NCBI GenBank assembly: GCA_905160935.1
Contig: CAJHZI010000518.1
Span: forward strand, 2,400,501 to 2,464,500
Source: Enchytraeus crypticus
Taxonomy: Eukaryota; Annelida; Clitellata; Enchytraeida; Enchytraeidae
Direction of reading: 5' to 3'
Length of the DNA stretch: 64,000 nt
The position numbers and the translations under genes are program-made. Below, one piece after another: positions 1-10,965 of the stretch. Within the stretch, counting starts at the first letter, position 1; each line of letters begins with the position of its first letter. The notes under the pieces were generated by a model that did no database searches, had not been told where the DNA came from, and saw only the letters and a list, made by a program, of their open reading frames with translations.

Positions 1-44
1 GTATATGTGTCGGCTTCAGTATCCTTGATATTTCAAAAACGTTA

Positions 45-560
45 ATGTATGACTTTCACTACTCTTTCGTTAAAAAGAAATATGGTGACAAGGCACAGCT
101 TCTCTATACTGATACCGACTCTTTGATTTATGAAATAAAAACTAATAATTTGCAGGAGGATATGCGTGAGCATAAAGATATATTTGACTTGAGCGACATA
201 GCCGATAAAAGATATCACGATGATAGTAACAAGAAGGTCTTGGGTAAGTTTAATCCTGAGTTCCCCTATGAGAAAATTACCGACTTCATTGGTTTGAGAA
301 GTAAAATGTACAGCATATTATGTGAGAGTGGTAAGGAGTGTAGTAAAGCGAAAGGTAAACAAAGAGTGTAGTACAAAGTAAACTGAAGCATGTGGTGTAT
401 GCAAGAATACTGAACGAGAGTGCACAGATGTATGTCTGTAATCAGGAGTAAAAAACATAAACTGTTTACGCAAACAATGAATAAAAGATCTCTGTCAGCT
501 TACCATGATAAGAGGCATATACTAGATGATGGTGTGACGAGTCTGGCTTATGGACACTAC
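45..560 (+). pseudogene. Polinton/Maverick family-B DNA polymerase, C-terminal fragment
   Basis: Encodes the C-terminal palm and thumb of a protein-primed type B DNA polymerase of the Polinton (Maverick) kind. The palm motif YTDTDSL lies at about residues 21-27 of the first frame and holds the two metal-binding aspartates. It is followed by the GLRSKMYS segment typical of the family. Frames change near 365 and again near 430; the last frame carries DDGVTSLAYGHY, the usual end of these polymerases. The N-terminal exonuclease and the rest of the palm lie before the window or are lost. Seen: motif and order. Known: Polintons are self-synthesising transposons related to viruses. Inferred: a dead fragment, since at least two frame breaks separate the motifs. 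Confidence 0.85.
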
Positions 561-600
561 AGGCTTGAAAATAATGGAACATTGTACGAGCCGTGTGTAT

Positions 601-652
601 GAGTGTGTGTGTGTGTATGTGTGTGTGTGTGTGTATGTGTGTGTGTGTGTGA
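601..652. repeat. (TG)n microsatellite
   Basis: About 50 bases of TG/TGTA dinucleotide repeat directly after the polymerase remnant. Low complexity, with no gene. Confidence 0.9.
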
Positions 653-784
653 TGTTGGGCTCAACCTTACGTCACTGCCTTGAGACCTCCTACACTTTAA
701 CCTTAAACTCTGCTTGGCCTATTGACTCCCTCTCCCTTGAGTCATACCTCGAGAGCTCATCGGCTTTAGCCTTGAGACCTGCTT

Positions 785-922
785 GATCTTGAGACCCCCC
801 GTCTGCCTTGGTTGTAGCCTTGAGTCTTACCTTGAACTATGCCTTGGGGTTTGGTCTAGGCAAGGATGAAATGTGCAAAAGCTGTGAAAAAACTTTCCTA
901 GCTTTCTGGGTTTGTATACTGC
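785..922 (+). repeat. Direct repeat, copy 1 (with 1948-2079)
   Basis: About 138 bases beginning near CTTGAGAC and ending TTTGTATACT recur at 1948-2079 with few changes. Each copy ends exactly where a LINE fragment begins: an antisense one here, a sense one at the other copy. Confidence 0.85.
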
Positions 923-1810
923 TATTATCAGCAGCACTAGGAAAAAAATGATATAGGCAGATTTAGAGATATTAATTGTTAAACGATTACATCCAAACCA
1001 ATGGAATAACTTATCACAGATATAATTACTTGAATTAAATAAATCTATTAAATTATCTTCACTAACAAATATGTTAGTGTCATCCGCAAATAACTTCAAA
1101 TTAACATTAGTGCCAGCGTATTGGATATCGCTAATATAAATTAAGAAGAGGAGCGGCCCACGAATAGAACATTGAGGGGCACCTGTAGTAATTGGTGAGG
1201 TAGAAAGAAATAGTGTTTCCAATACAGGTAAATTGGGATCTACCAGAAAAATATGAAGTAAAAAGGTTAAACACATTACCCCTGAATCCATAGTGATATA
1301 ATTTATGAAGAAGGATCCCATGATCAACGGTATCAAATGCTTTTGAAAGGTCGAGAAACATGCCTAGTATGTGGTTTTTGTTGCCTTTTGCCATACTAAT
1401 CATATTGCAGCTACTAAACAAGGCATCAGTGGTTGAATGGCCATGACGAAAACCAAATTGATTTTTATAGAGTATATGATATATTTTGAGATATGCCATA
1501 GCTCGTTTATAAAGTATTTTTCAAAAATTTTACTAGTTGTATTTAAAAGGGATATAGTCCTATAATTGTCAATACAATCGTGCTTACTTTTTTTATAAAT
1601 GGAAATAACTTTAGATAATTTAAAAGCCGCTGGAAACACACCAAATTCAAAGATTTATTAATTATATGACAAATTGGATGAGCAATTATTTCAGAGGCAA
1701 TTTTCAAGATTTTGCTACTTATATTATCAGGGCCAGTTGAGTTTGTGTTTTTAGTGAGTTAATAATGTTTAGAACCTCAGTGGGATCAGTAGGGGCCAGA
1801 AATATACTTT
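923..1810 (-). mobile_element. LINE (CR1/jockey-like) reverse transcriptase fragment
   Basis: Minus-strand reverse transcriptase split over at least three frames. Reading from 1639 downward: fingers region with KLSKVISIYKK and an NYR-ISLLN block; then QFGFRHGHSTTDAL and the catalytic block LDLSKAFDTVDH near 1340; then the palm motif FADDTNIF near 1080. The thumb is absent. APE-type LINE reverse transcriptases show this order of motifs. The missing thumb is encoded in the opposite orientation at 2080-3110. Clearly inactive. Confidence 0.85.
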
Positions 1811-1811
1811 T

Positions 1812-1945
1812 GAATATCAAAAATTCTTAACAATAGCTTAACAAACAACAGAGGCGTAAATTAACAACTGATCAAGGAAAAGTTAGTAAATGCGGATATC
1901 AGTATCATATCCACTTTCGACTGAATGCGATTATTTATTGTCTTG
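1812..1945 (+). repeat. Direct repeat shared with 7506-7640
   Basis: About 130 bases, including AACAACAGAGGCGTAAATT and ending TTATTTATTGTCTT, recur in the same orientation near 7506-7640 at high identity. No coding sense was found. Probably a dispersed repeat or an older copy split by insertions. Confidence 0.8.
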
Positions 1946-1947
1946 CT

Positions 1948-2079
1948 TGGTCTTGAGACTCCCCTCTGCCTTGGTTGTAGCCTCGAGTCCTACCTTGAAC
2001 TATGCCTTGGGGTTTGGTCTAGACAAGGATGAAATGTGCTGTGAAAAAACTTTCCTAGCTTTCTGGGTTTGTATACTAC
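1948..2079 (+). repeat. Direct repeat, copy 2 (with 785-922)
   Basis: Second copy of the 138-base unit, lacking a few bases (ATGTGCTGTG instead of ATGTGCAAAAGCTGTG). It abuts the sense-strand LINE segment. Confidence 0.85.
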
Positions 2080-3110
2080 TGATAATCAACTCATTGACGA
2101 TCATAATCTTAAGATTAATTTGAATAATGTCGAGCTCAACAAAGTTAACTCAATCAAATTCCTAGGTATATGGATTGATGATAATCTAAATTTCAAACAA
2201 CATATTATATATTTTTCTAAAAAAATCAATAATCTAAACTCTATGCTATAGGGTCGAAAACAATTTCTACCTGCTTACTGTCGTGAAATGATTTTCTTTC
2301 ATACTCTTATATACTCATATGTTACGTATGGAGTTGAAGTTTATGCAACTGAGTCTGCTCTTCATCCATTACATGTTTCTACTAATAAAGTCTTGAGGAA
2401 TTTACAAAATCATAATCGCTTCTACAATGTTAAGCTATTTATATGAATTATGATAGCCTTCCGATTGCCCTTTTACATAAATGCTCAATTGCTAAACTTA
2501 TATATAAGCATTTCCACTTTCCTAATAATTTGTCTACTGATATTAGTGATCTTTTTATTCATAGTAAAACCTCGCACAACTACATAACTAGATTATCATG
2601 AACTGACCGTCTATACTTACAATTTAAACGTGCAATATTCTCTTCAACGTTATTCAACAGCTACAAAATTTGGAATAGTCTACCAGACCATATCAGATCC
2701 ATCCAAAACCGTAATAGATTCCAAAAGCTTCTTAAAAATTATCTACATGCTAGTTGGTTATCATAATTATTCATGTCTCTCGAGTGTCAATTTCTTATAT
2801 AATCTGCTATATTCTTGCTAACTTAATTTCTAGTCTGGATTAATATTATAGCCTAATTATGCTATACTTCTAAAGTCTAATAACTTATGTAAATTGATGT
2901 GATTATATGTTGTATCGGTGGCCAGCAAGATAGGGATATGCCCTCACTGTTGGCCGATATGCTGGTATAGCTATTTGATTGCTATGCCTTGAGCACATCT
3001 GCACACACTTGTGTTCATTTTAACTGGACTCTTATAGTTTTGTGTAACTATGGTCTACACTATGTTGAATCTGTATCTGTAATCTGTAATTGTCAATGAA
3101 TTAAAACATT
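2080..3110 (+). mobile_element. LINE reverse transcriptase thumb, C-terminus and 3' UTR
   Basis: Plus-strand continuation of a LINE ORF2. The thumb begins near 2115 with KFLGIWIDDNLNFK, the conserved FLG-x-x-ID block that follows the palm in CR1/jockey-like enzymes. Later frames keep the Tyr-Gly block and a C-terminal helix region, but stops at 2250, 2445 and 2600 break it. After 2820 the sequence is non-coding 3' UTR. The upstream palm of what may be the same element lies inverted at 923-1810. Confidence 0.75.
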
Positions 3111-3123
3111 GAGTCACTCTCTC

Positions 3124-3475
3124 TATTCACTAAAAATGTTGCGTGGTTATTAACTACAAGGTTAACCGCCAAAATAATGTCGGTCAGCCAATCACAGCGC
3201 TCTCCTTCAGGCTGATCGACCAATCAGCTTACTTCGTAAACAAAGTCAGAATATTATTTCTTAATCAGTGATGTAACCTATCAACTGTTTAAACACTCGA
3301 AAACAGACGCATTACTTTACTCATCGATTTAAGCTTGCAGAATATCAAATTGTGACTAATCAGTCGTTTACGCAACTGTTGCTGTTTCAATACTTGATTA
3401 TCTCACTAGTAACTACGGCCATGACCAAAACACAATTTTGGAGTGACGTTTTTGAATGTTTGTGGACTTTGATAA
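3124..3475 (+). repeat. Left arm of a long inverted repeat
   Basis: About 350 bases are the reverse complement, at roughly 90 percent, of 4345-4672 plus 7471-7510. The inner part (after about 3435) is the start of the RTE-like reverse transcriptase fragment; the outer part is unrelated to it and holds the mark GTTAACCGCCAAAATAATG. The right arm is split by a later LINE insertion. Confidence 0.85.
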
Positions 3476-4272
3476 GGCCTTTGAAACGATTGATTGGATA
3501 ATGATGTTGAATATCTTTAAAAGAAATAAGAATAAACTGGAGGGATAGAAGACTCATTTTAAACTTGTACGTGAACCTGCATGTCAGCTGCAATCATATT
3601 CCAACAAGAATACTCATTCTTGTTGGAAGATGAAATAGGACGCGGACTAAGAGCAGGATGTAGAATTTCACCGCTGTTGTTTAACATCTACGCTGAGGCA
3701 ATGATGAAGGAAGCCATGGAAGGCGGAACAATAGTAGGCGGAAAATTGTTACAAGATGTACGATTTGCAGATGACCAAGGAATGGTAGCGGGCAGAGCGA
3801 CTGGACTCCAGAAGATAAAGGATTGTCTGAATGATGCTGCATTGAATTATGGAATGAAGATTAACATCAAAAAGACAAAAGTAATGAGAGTGTCCTAGAG
3901 GTGAAGTTTATGGATGATTTAAACATCATTATGTGGACATGAGCTCAAAACAGAAGAGAGAAGAGTGGATGTGTTATATACCTTGGACCTGCCAGTAGGC
4001 AGTGCACTAAGTGAGAGTTACGGGTATTCGATTTTAAATATCCATAAAAATAGGAAGAAGAGTTGGATAGGACACATCCTAAGGGGGTAAGGTCTATTAA
4101 TAGAGGTCATAGAAGGTAGAATGGAATGAAAAAGGTAGGGGCAGGCCGAGATTACGTATGTTATATGATTTAAAGTTAAAGACCCACTCATATATTTAAA
4201 TGAAGAGGAAAGAGGAAGTCAGAGAAGAGTGGAGGCGTTATATACCATGGACCTGCCAGTACGTAGTGCACT

Positions 4273-4276
<4 letters not shown>
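3435..4276 (+). mobile_element. RTE-like LINE fragment (palm to 3' end)
   Basis: Reverse transcriptase fragment of the same family as 46520-47850. The best frame (3581-3898) carries GRGLRAGCRISPLLFN and the palm motif VRFADDQGMVA, so the catalytic Asp pair is intact. It continues into the NIKKTKVMRVS block. Further frames to 4276 match the C-terminal basic region, and the element ends in the family's 3' signature GGACCTGCCAGTA...GTGCACTAA. Truncated at the 5' side and frame-broken. Confidence 0.8.

Positions 4277-4345
<69 letters not shown>
4277..4345. repeat. (TA)n array
   Basis: Nearly pure TA dinucleotides joining the 3' end of the RTE-like LINE to the right inverted-repeat arm. Confidence 0.95.
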
Positions 4346-4349
<4 letters not shown>

Positions 4350-4672
4350 GAAAGTCCACAAGCATTCAAAAACGTCACTCCAAAATTGTGTCTTGCACAT
4401 GGCCCTAGTTACTAGTGAGATAATCAAGTATTTTAACATCAACAGTTACGTAAACTACTCATTAGTCACAATTTGATATTCTGCAAGCTTGAATCGATGT
4501 GTAAAGTAATGCATAGCTCTGTGCGCCTGTTTTCGGGCATTTTAACAGTTGATAGGTTGCATCACTGATTAAGAAATAATATTTTGACTTTGTTTACAAA
4601 GTAAGCTGATTGGTCGATCAGCTTGAAGAGGAGCGCTGTGATTGGCTGACCGACATTATTTTGGCGGTTAAC
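4345..4672 (-). repeat. Right arm of the inverted repeat, proximal part
   Basis: Reverse complement of about 3162-3475, ending TTGGCGGTTAAC. The arm stops abruptly at 4672, where the T-rich tail of a minus-strand LINE starts, and resumes at 7471. Confidence 0.85.
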
Positions 4673-7470
4673 TTTTTTTTAATTTTTTTTATTTAGATCA
4701 CCAAAAAGGGTCATTCAACCCTGTGCAGTTCACAAGCAATGCAAACAAACAAGTAAATGCAATAAGTGAGCACAATTTAAATGTGAACCATGGTGAACTT
4801 AAAGCGAAAATATAAAGTAGAAATTATAGAATTGAAATAAAGAAACTCAAAATAAAGAAAATTAATGATAATAGGTAGGCATAATTATACATTTAAGATC
4901 AGTATCATTAATAACTATTTCTTAAGTACTGACGAAGATTAATATTGAAACAGTTAACGGAACGAGATGATCGTAAATTAGGTGAAAGGGATAGCCAGTA
5001 TCTAGGGCCTTGTACAGCGATATACTTTTCGCGACAGAAGGTTCTGAACGATGGTATAGTAAATTCCGAAACTTGTCGAAATTTATAAACAGAATTTACA
5101 ACATTATTTAATAGCAACGAATAGTTGTAACATAAAGGCATATCATTATGAATAAGTTTATACAGAACTACGCAACAGCAATGTTTATGAATATCACTTA
5201 ACTTTAAAATTTTCAGTTCTTTAAATATATTGTTCGTGTGACTACGAAACTCTGCATGTTGAATTATTCTAATTGCTCGTTTTTGGAGTACTACTGTATC
5301 AATTCGTTGAGCAAGGTTTCAGAAAGCGTTCCTCCAAACAATATTACAGTAAATTAGATGCGGATATATTAGACTGTAGTATAAATTTAACATACAATGT
5401 TTAGGTAACTTAGTTTTAACCCGATGGAGTAATCCAATGGATTTGGCTAATTTTTGTGCAGTATAACAAATATGATATTGCCATGATAATTTTTCATCAA
5501 GAATCACTCCCAAAAATTTAGTCTTATCTATTCTAGAAATGTTGATATCATCTATGTATATATGAAAATTTTCAGAATTAATGTTATATTGGTATTTTTA
5601 CCCAAATAGCTTGTAATTGGTTTTTTGTATATTTAGGGATAATCTATTCGCTTTAAACCAGTCACAGAGTGTTAGGAGTTCAGTATTAGTTGACTTCATT
5701 AGTTTCAAAATATCAGGGTTTGTGCAAATAATATTTGTATCATCTGCAAATAATATGAAGGTAAGAATTTTACTAATCTCGGGTATGTCATTGACATAAA
5801 TCAGAAACAACAAAGGTCCCAATATTGAACCTTGTGGGACACCATATTGAATAGTTCTAAATTTAATTCTGAATTATTATATATCACATATTGCTGTCTA
5901 TTGGTTAAGAACTTTTTAAAAGTGTATTAAATACTCCCCTAAAACCATATATTTCTAGTTTTTTTAGTAATATTTCATGGTTTAAAGTGTCAAAAGCTTT
6001 TGAGAGATCTATGAAAATTCCCAAACAAAATTCTTTATTGTCAATAGCTTTAGACACCCTATCATGCATGTTTAATAGGGCCATATATGTAGAGTACTTT
6101 TTCTTAAATCCATATTGGGCTGAAGTAATGATTTTGTGATGGTCAATAAAAGAGCATTCTATTGGCAATAATTTTCTCCAATATTTTAGAGAACCAAGTT
6201 AAAAGACTGATTGGTCTATAATTTGAAATTTCGTTACTAGGACCTGACTTATGAATCGGACATACTTTGGCAATTTTCATTTTACTCGAAAATGTAGCTT
6301 TCATAATACATAGATTTTGTACAATTGCTAAAGGTTTGGCTAAGTAATAGATTATATTTTTTAGAAGAATGGACGATACCTCATCGAAACCTGTACTCGA
6401 GGTATTTTTTATAGCTTGGACTATATTAATAATTTCATATTGATCGGTTAGGTAGAGAGCACATGTGTTGGAGATTTTATCTTTTGTCTGAAATGAAATC
6501 ATAAAAAGACTTTTTTGATTTAAGGATTTTATCAGCTAGGGATTTTCCTATTCCAATAAAATAGTCATTAAAACTCTCAGATATAACTTTTTTATCAGAT
6601 ACCATTTCACTATTTAAATTAAAACATTCCTGAATAGATTTGGACTTGTTTGGTTTTAAAATGCTATTAATGCACTGCCATGTTTTTCTAGGGTCATGTT
6701 TATATTTAAGCAGTTGATCAGAATAAAATTTCCTTTGCGCAATTGTTAGGAGTGAGTTTAATTCATTCCTATAAGCAATAAACTTAAGTTTATTTTCATA
6801 TGTATTTGACTGCTTATAGACTTTGTAAAGTTTAGATTTGGTTTCACGTGATATTGCTAATCCTCGAGTCATCCATTCTTTTCGAGGAGCATTTCTACTT
6901 TTATCAGATTTAGTTTTAGGGAAACATAAATTAAAACCATGTTCAAATATTTCTACAAATTCATTATATACTATGGCTAGGTTTGCAGTATTAATATTTT
7001 CATATTTATAAAATTGGGCCCAATTGGCATCATTAGCACAAAAAAGTTTAAATTTATTAGTAGATTTTTCATTAAATATTCTTTTTCTGTAGTTCGAATT
7101 AGTTGCTGGATGGTTTGAAGCGCTAAATTTACTGAGGTAGCTGAAAATTATTGGATAATGATCTGTTGTATCATCATAAGTATTGCAGATTTACAGATGC
7201 TAACATCAACATTAGTAAAAATATTGTCAATTAAGGTCACAGAAGTATTAGCAACTCTGCTCGGCTTGTTGATTGCAGGTAGCATACCATGAGATAGCAT
7301 AGTATTAAGAAAAGTGAATTGAGGATTAATGAAACCATTAGCAATAAGAGATTAAAATTAAAGTCACCCATTATAATTATATCTTGCTTCTTTGAAAAAT
7401 ATGTCTGAAAAATTTAGTTAATTGATTAGTAAAATTAACTGCAACAGATTGTGGGGGTCGAGTTAATGTG
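4673..7470 (-). mobile_element. CR1-like LINE, 5'-truncated, nested in the right arm
   Basis: About 2.8 kb on the minus strand. From 7470 down: the end of an APE endonuclease with an MGDFN block near 7370 and a TLIDNIFTN block near 7220; a linker; then reverse transcriptase frames with NYRPISLL near 6220, YGFKKKYST near 6100, LSKAFDTLNH near 5990, FADDTNII near 5740 and the thumb MGVILDEKLSW near 5505. The 3' end is A-rich (seen as T-rich at 4673-4700). Several frameshifts, so inactive. The insertion site can be restored on paper from the other arm of the inverted repeat, with a short duplicated AAC. Confidence 0.85.
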
Positions 7471-7640
7471 AACCTTGTAGTTAATAACCACGCAACATTT
7501 TTTAGTGAATACGAAAAATTCTGAACAATAGTTTAACGAACAACAGAGGCGTAAATTAACAACTGATCAAAGAAAAGTTAGTAAATGCGGGTATCAGTAT
7601 CATATCCACTTTCGACTGAATGCGATTATTTATTGTCTTT
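7471..7640 (+). repeat. Distal part of the right arm, then direct repeat
   Basis: Bases 7471-7510 are the reverse complement of 3124-3163 and complete the inverted-repeat arm. They run straight into the 130-base unit also found at 1812-1945. Confidence 0.8.
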
Positions 7641-7796
7641 AACAAGGTCTTCGACGCATGAGGTATTAACTGATAGATATAAACTGATTGTTCTGTAATC
7701 TGAACATTCCACAGCATTGGCTTTCATGGGAATGGGGATCATCTCTACTTGTTAATTCTCTACTTGTATGCTTGTGGACTTGGTCTGGCCAAATAT

Positions 7797-7798
<2 letters not shown>

Positions 7799-7857
<59 letters not shown>

Positions 7858-7885
7858 GATATACTGTATATATATATATATATAC
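7799..7885. repeat. (TA)n array
   Basis: TA repeat with a short interruption near 7856-7866; low complexity. Confidence 0.95.
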
Positions 7886-7924
7886 ATATTTCTATATACA
7901 TGTACAGATATGTATACATGATAC

Positions 7925-8464
7925 TGTAGGTAAATTCATTTCTAATCTTTATTTTATAGACTGGATGTGTAAAGGTCCTCTCTTAAACATTAGGTAAGCT
8001 TAAAACACAATAACTCGTTTTCGTAATTCATTGATTATTAAACAAAATATATGACGAAATCATTCACACTTTTACAAATGACAGACGTACATGACTGATA
8101 ATAATACCAAACTTGCATACAACAGTATAAAGTAAATATAATAATAATATAACAATAATTTTATTGTAACAGTGTGCCTAATTCCGCTATATCTATTAAA
8201 TTACCAATAACTTCTCGAATAACTTCTTTTAAAGATGAAATGTTCGCAACTTAACTTTACTACATTTACTTCTTAAACGGTAGCCACCTATCAACTGTCC
8301 AAATCAACTTCTTCCTTTCGTTCACCTTCCAGAAACAGACATTGTCGAGTCCTGTCCTCTAATAGGACTTAGACGGCTAGACGAGATGACATTATTTTAC
8401 GGTTATACTATAATATACTGTAGACGGAAACAGGGTTCCATATATGGAATATATGGGTTCCTGA
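7925..8464 (-). repeat. 3' LTR of the non-autonomous element
   Basis: About 540 bases. In plus orientation it starts TGTAGGTAAATTC and ends GGGTTCCTGA. Matches 12195-12849 throughout, apart from a 110-base segment present only in the right copy. Confidence 0.8.
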
Positions 8465-8678
8465 CCCCCCACCAGTTTTTTCGTTTGTATAAACTAAATA
8501 ACTTAAAACTTGCGTAGAAAAGCAACGTATTATATAAACAATATAACCAATTCTGCGATTTCAATAGAGAAAACAAATGCACACAATATAGTTATTTTCA
8601 ACAATGTTAAATGCTAATCAACTGCACAATTATACAACTCATCACATTTAGTTACAGTAATAATGATTACTGATGATA

Positions 8679-8729
8679 ATTTTACATTGTGTTGTAATCA
8701 TTAATAATGATTACAACACAATGTAAAAT
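8679..8729. repeat. Hairpin with 24-bp perfect arms
   Basis: Arm 8679-8702 is the exact reverse complement of 8706-8729, around the 3-base loop AAT. Lies in the non-coding interior of the LTR element. Confidence 0.9.
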
Positions 8730-9084
8730 CAAATTCTTTTAGCAACACTATTATTAGCACTAATTAATTAGTAACAACATTTCGATCAAGATTAGTAACA
8801 CTAATGTTAAACAATTTAAAATTATATTACGTCTTCCAATTTCATAGCTTCTTAATATTTAAGCACAGAATCGCAATACAATTTTACAATACATTTCATA
8901 TCACATGTCAATGCCAATTCAACTAATACATGTTACCTATAAACCTTAAATATCTCTTGTCCTAAATTCTACAATTTCTATTATCATATACAACATGTGT
9001 AAAGTGCCTATTCCACAGGCCTGAATAAATCTAACAGCCTTAATAAATCAAGAACTTACACTTACTACTTCGCTGTACATCATT

Positions 9085-9270
9085 TACTCTACTATGAGGA
9101 CTTACTCCAATACCTCTACTTTATAAAGATTTACTCTACTATGAGGACTTCAATGCCCCTACTGTACACAGATTTACTTTACTATGAGGACTCACTTCAA
9201 TGCCTCTATTTTACACAAATTTGCTCTACTATGAGGGCTTACTTCAATGCCTCTACTCTACGCAGATTTA
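9085..9270. repeat. 47-bp tandem repeat, four copies
   Basis: The mark CTACTATGAGG recurs with its flanks at spacings of about 47, 43 and 47 bases. Units differ by a few bases. Located between ORF2 and the 3' LTR of the LTR element. Confidence 0.85.
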
Positions 9271-9399
9271 TGTTTAACTAATTAATCGACAAAGGCTGAC
9301 TAGATTACGCTACTTCTCGTTTCATCCGTTGTCCAAACACGTGTATTATTTATTGACCATCAATGATTTCAAACAATACTAATATAATTTATTAAGTCT

Positions 9400-10927
9400 T
9401 TAAAACCATGCATTTGAGTGGCGATACATTTTGCTGCCATGTCGGATTTTGCTAGCACTGCTTCTGTGAAGATTTTCATCAATAACCAAGTTTTCAACAA
9501 TTACAACTCTGATGTAAATAACTCCATATAGTCGTAATATAAAACACGTGCAAAAATCATACATAATCAAATCCTGAACAACCACATTCATGTTAATTAC
9601 TTGACTATTTGGCATTTTCGTTGTGTATGAAAGGCCTACTTTAATGTTTATGAAAACAAATCTTGAACAAAACTTAACAAACCACAGTCCTAGTAACAGT
9701 ATCCTGATGAATATCTCGCTCATCTGTAATGATCTTGTGTTTGTTATTGCAGAAATTTTTCTCGTAGCAGTAGAACGGGACAACGTCAGAGTATTTTTAG
9801 TCATACGATTTCTTTGATCATAGCTCATTTTGGCAGGTATAGGTGTGTGCCGATGTCCTGTTAAATGGTTCGATAAATATGCTGTTTCGCTCACACGTAT
9901 TATCTTTGAATTATCTGTTGGCATTATGTTGACATCACTTGATCTCACTGTACGCTGCATCAACGAAGCTTCCTCGTTAGGACTTTCTTGTACTAATAGA
10001 CAAAATAAGCCCACGTCGCCTCCACGAACATCTGAACTGACCTCACTGAATATAGATATGTCACTTCCTCCTCCTGAAACTTCTCTGATATCTTGTTGAA
10101 TGTCCTTATCAATCACAATGTGTTCATCTGAAATATAGCTGCTGGCGTTCACATATCTCTTGTATCGTTTATCTGTCATCATCTCTGGATCAACAATATA
10201 CCCATCATCTACTCTGTATGCCTCCTTCTGGGGTAAAATTCACTCGTCACTGATAGTGCTATCCTCAGATATGTGCTGATTTTCAATTAAATCCACTATA
10301 CACGTATCACCTCTCGACATATCATCACCAATGCCGAAGGCACTCTCAATATTCCAATCAAAGAATTCACCAACCCACTCATCGTTCGTCAATTGAATTA
10401 TGCTGTTTATCTTCGTATTATCACGATCACATTCTGTAACATTATTTACATCATACATAATTATTTTATCGTCATTTCTTATTTCAGGTTTGTCGGTTCT
10501 ATTAGCAATTTCCTCGGTTTTATTATCATTTACAGTTGCATTAAAATATTCTGCTATATTATCACGGAGATCATCGTCATGTAGTGAAGTTGTATTTAAA
10601 ATGATTTCTTCTCTTATAAATTCATCAATAACGGTTAAAGGCGCACCGACTGGCTCCTGCTGTGTCTAATTGACGACGTATCACAATTCTTAAATCCGTT
10701 ATCAATTGTTCATCCCATTTATCATGTTTTCGTTGCTCTTCACCTACGTCATTTGTGCTATCAACTTCCCTCTCCTCAATCCCAAGGTTGTTCACATCTC
10801 TCTGCAACTCGTTTAATGTGGATTCATATGTATTGGGTAGAATTTCCTTATCATCTGTTAGAGTTACGTTAACATCGTTATCGTTATTATCGTTTTCAGT
10901 AGATGTAGTTTCATTGTCTCTTGTCAC
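9400..10927 (-). pseudogene. Acidic ORF2 of the LTR element
   Basis: I do not recognise this protein. One reading runs from the Met at 10927 to a stop at 9400, interrupted by a frameshift near 10640 and an in-frame TGA at 10240; about 500 residues without those breaks. The first half is rich in Asp, Glu, Asn and Thr, with runs such as ENDNNDNDVNVTLTDD. The middle holds a Ser/Gly/Asp stretch. Near the C-terminus is a hydrophobic stretch (IRILLLGLWFVKFC) that could span a membrane, followed by mixed Ile/Val-rich sequence. No pol motifs, zinc knuckle or clear signal peptide. An envelope-like or gag-accessory role is only a guess. Confidence 0.55.
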
Positions 10928-10965
10928 ACGCTAGACACAGTTTTCTGAATTTGTGCTGATTGAAT

